From the NCBI RefSeq assembly GCF_014203155.1, contig NZ_JACHIK010000017.1:35207-99206 (forward strand): DNA of 64,000 bases, in the 5' to 3' direction. Positions 63,943-64,000 of the stretch are shown one piece after another. A program made the translations under genes and the position numbers. Source of the DNA: Shinella fusca. GTDB lineage: Bacteria > Pseudomonadota > Alphaproteobacteria > Rhizobiales > Rhizobiaceae. The notes below the pieces were generated by a model. The model searched no databases, had not been told where the DNA came from, and saw nothing but the letters and a program-made list of their open reading frames with translations. Numbering within the stretch: position 1 is the first letter of the stretch; each line of letters begins with the position of its first letter.

Positions 63943-64000
63943 GGGCGAATATGAACCGCTGCGAGAGGGTTGCCTCCCTCTCTCAGCGGCGAGGGTCGGA

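Overview
The window is a GC-rich stretch (about two-thirds G+C by eye) of an alphaproteobacterial chromosome, most probably from the Rhizobiaceae (Rhizobium/Ensifer/Shinella type; the genus is a guess). Evidence: aerobic cobaltochelatase cobS-cobT, a 5-aminolevulinate synthase for heme, the ClpXP adaptor CpdR, the alphaproteobacterial-type argH-lptM-lysA-DUF4175 block, a HIG1 protein, a TTG-started ftsE, and palindromic intergenic repeats typical of rhizobia. Almost all of it looks like vertically inherited core genome. There are no insertion sequences, phage genes, CRISPR arrays or replication origins.

Layout. 1-9.5 kb: 3' end of an L,D-transpeptidase gene, a TusA-like protein, a COG0523 metallochaperone GTPase coupled to a D,D-carboxypeptidase, an M20 amidohydrolase, a secreted Gly/His protein, tRNA-Arg(CCT), a META-MliC fusion, dxr and hemA. 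9.5-13.3 kb: a three-gene molybdenum hydroxylase operon (form II CoxL type). 13.8-23.3 kb: a glycine-zipper lipoprotein, tamA-tamB, aroK-aroB and a shortened CorC-like protein. 23.3-29.5 kb: bolA, a J-domain protein, cobS-cobT, a phytase-like exported protein, a queuosine precursor transporter and rpmB. 29.7-41 kb: envelope and metabolic genes (DUF3108, DMT exporter, gloB, methyltransferase, prephenate dehydrogenase, DUF2125, ChaC-like, plsC, YdcF, ftsE-ftsX, hpt, cpdR). 41-47.4 kb: DUF4175, lysA, lptM, argH, tlpA. 47.4-51.2 kb: sulfate ABC importer sbp-cysT-cysW-cysA. 51.3-62 kb: hbdA, etfB-etfA, a rhomboid protease, a PduO-type adenosyltransferase with HIG1, an SDR, YihY, gluQ, a 3-methyladenine glycosylase, an HNH nuclease, a DsbB-like protein, tRNA-Leu(CAA), an isolated PIN-domain gene in lower-GC DNA and a BON protein. 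62.2 kb to the end: an acyl-CoA synthetase and a palindromic repeat element.

Working together: ftsEX, tamAB, the carboxypeptidase, the L,D-transpeptidase, lptM and plsC serve envelope building. cobST and the adenosyltransferase belong to cobalamin synthesis. etfAB and hbdA, with the acyl-CoA ligase, fit acyl-CoA oxidation and polyhydroxybutyrate metabolism. aroK, aroB and the prephenate dehydrogenase belong to aromatic amino acid synthesis; lysA and argH make lysine and arginine.

I did not find a convincing new multi-gene system. The most rewarding points are an FNR/FixK-type box placed exactly at -41.5 of a candidate hemA promoter, the low-GC PIN islet behind tRNA-Leu with strong hairpins on its far side, a CorC-like protein lacking its DUF21 membrane domain, a recently duplicated aromatic/basic tail motif in the L,D-transpeptidase, a META-MliC fusion, and a repeat element that abuts and contains the stop codons of two unrelated genes.
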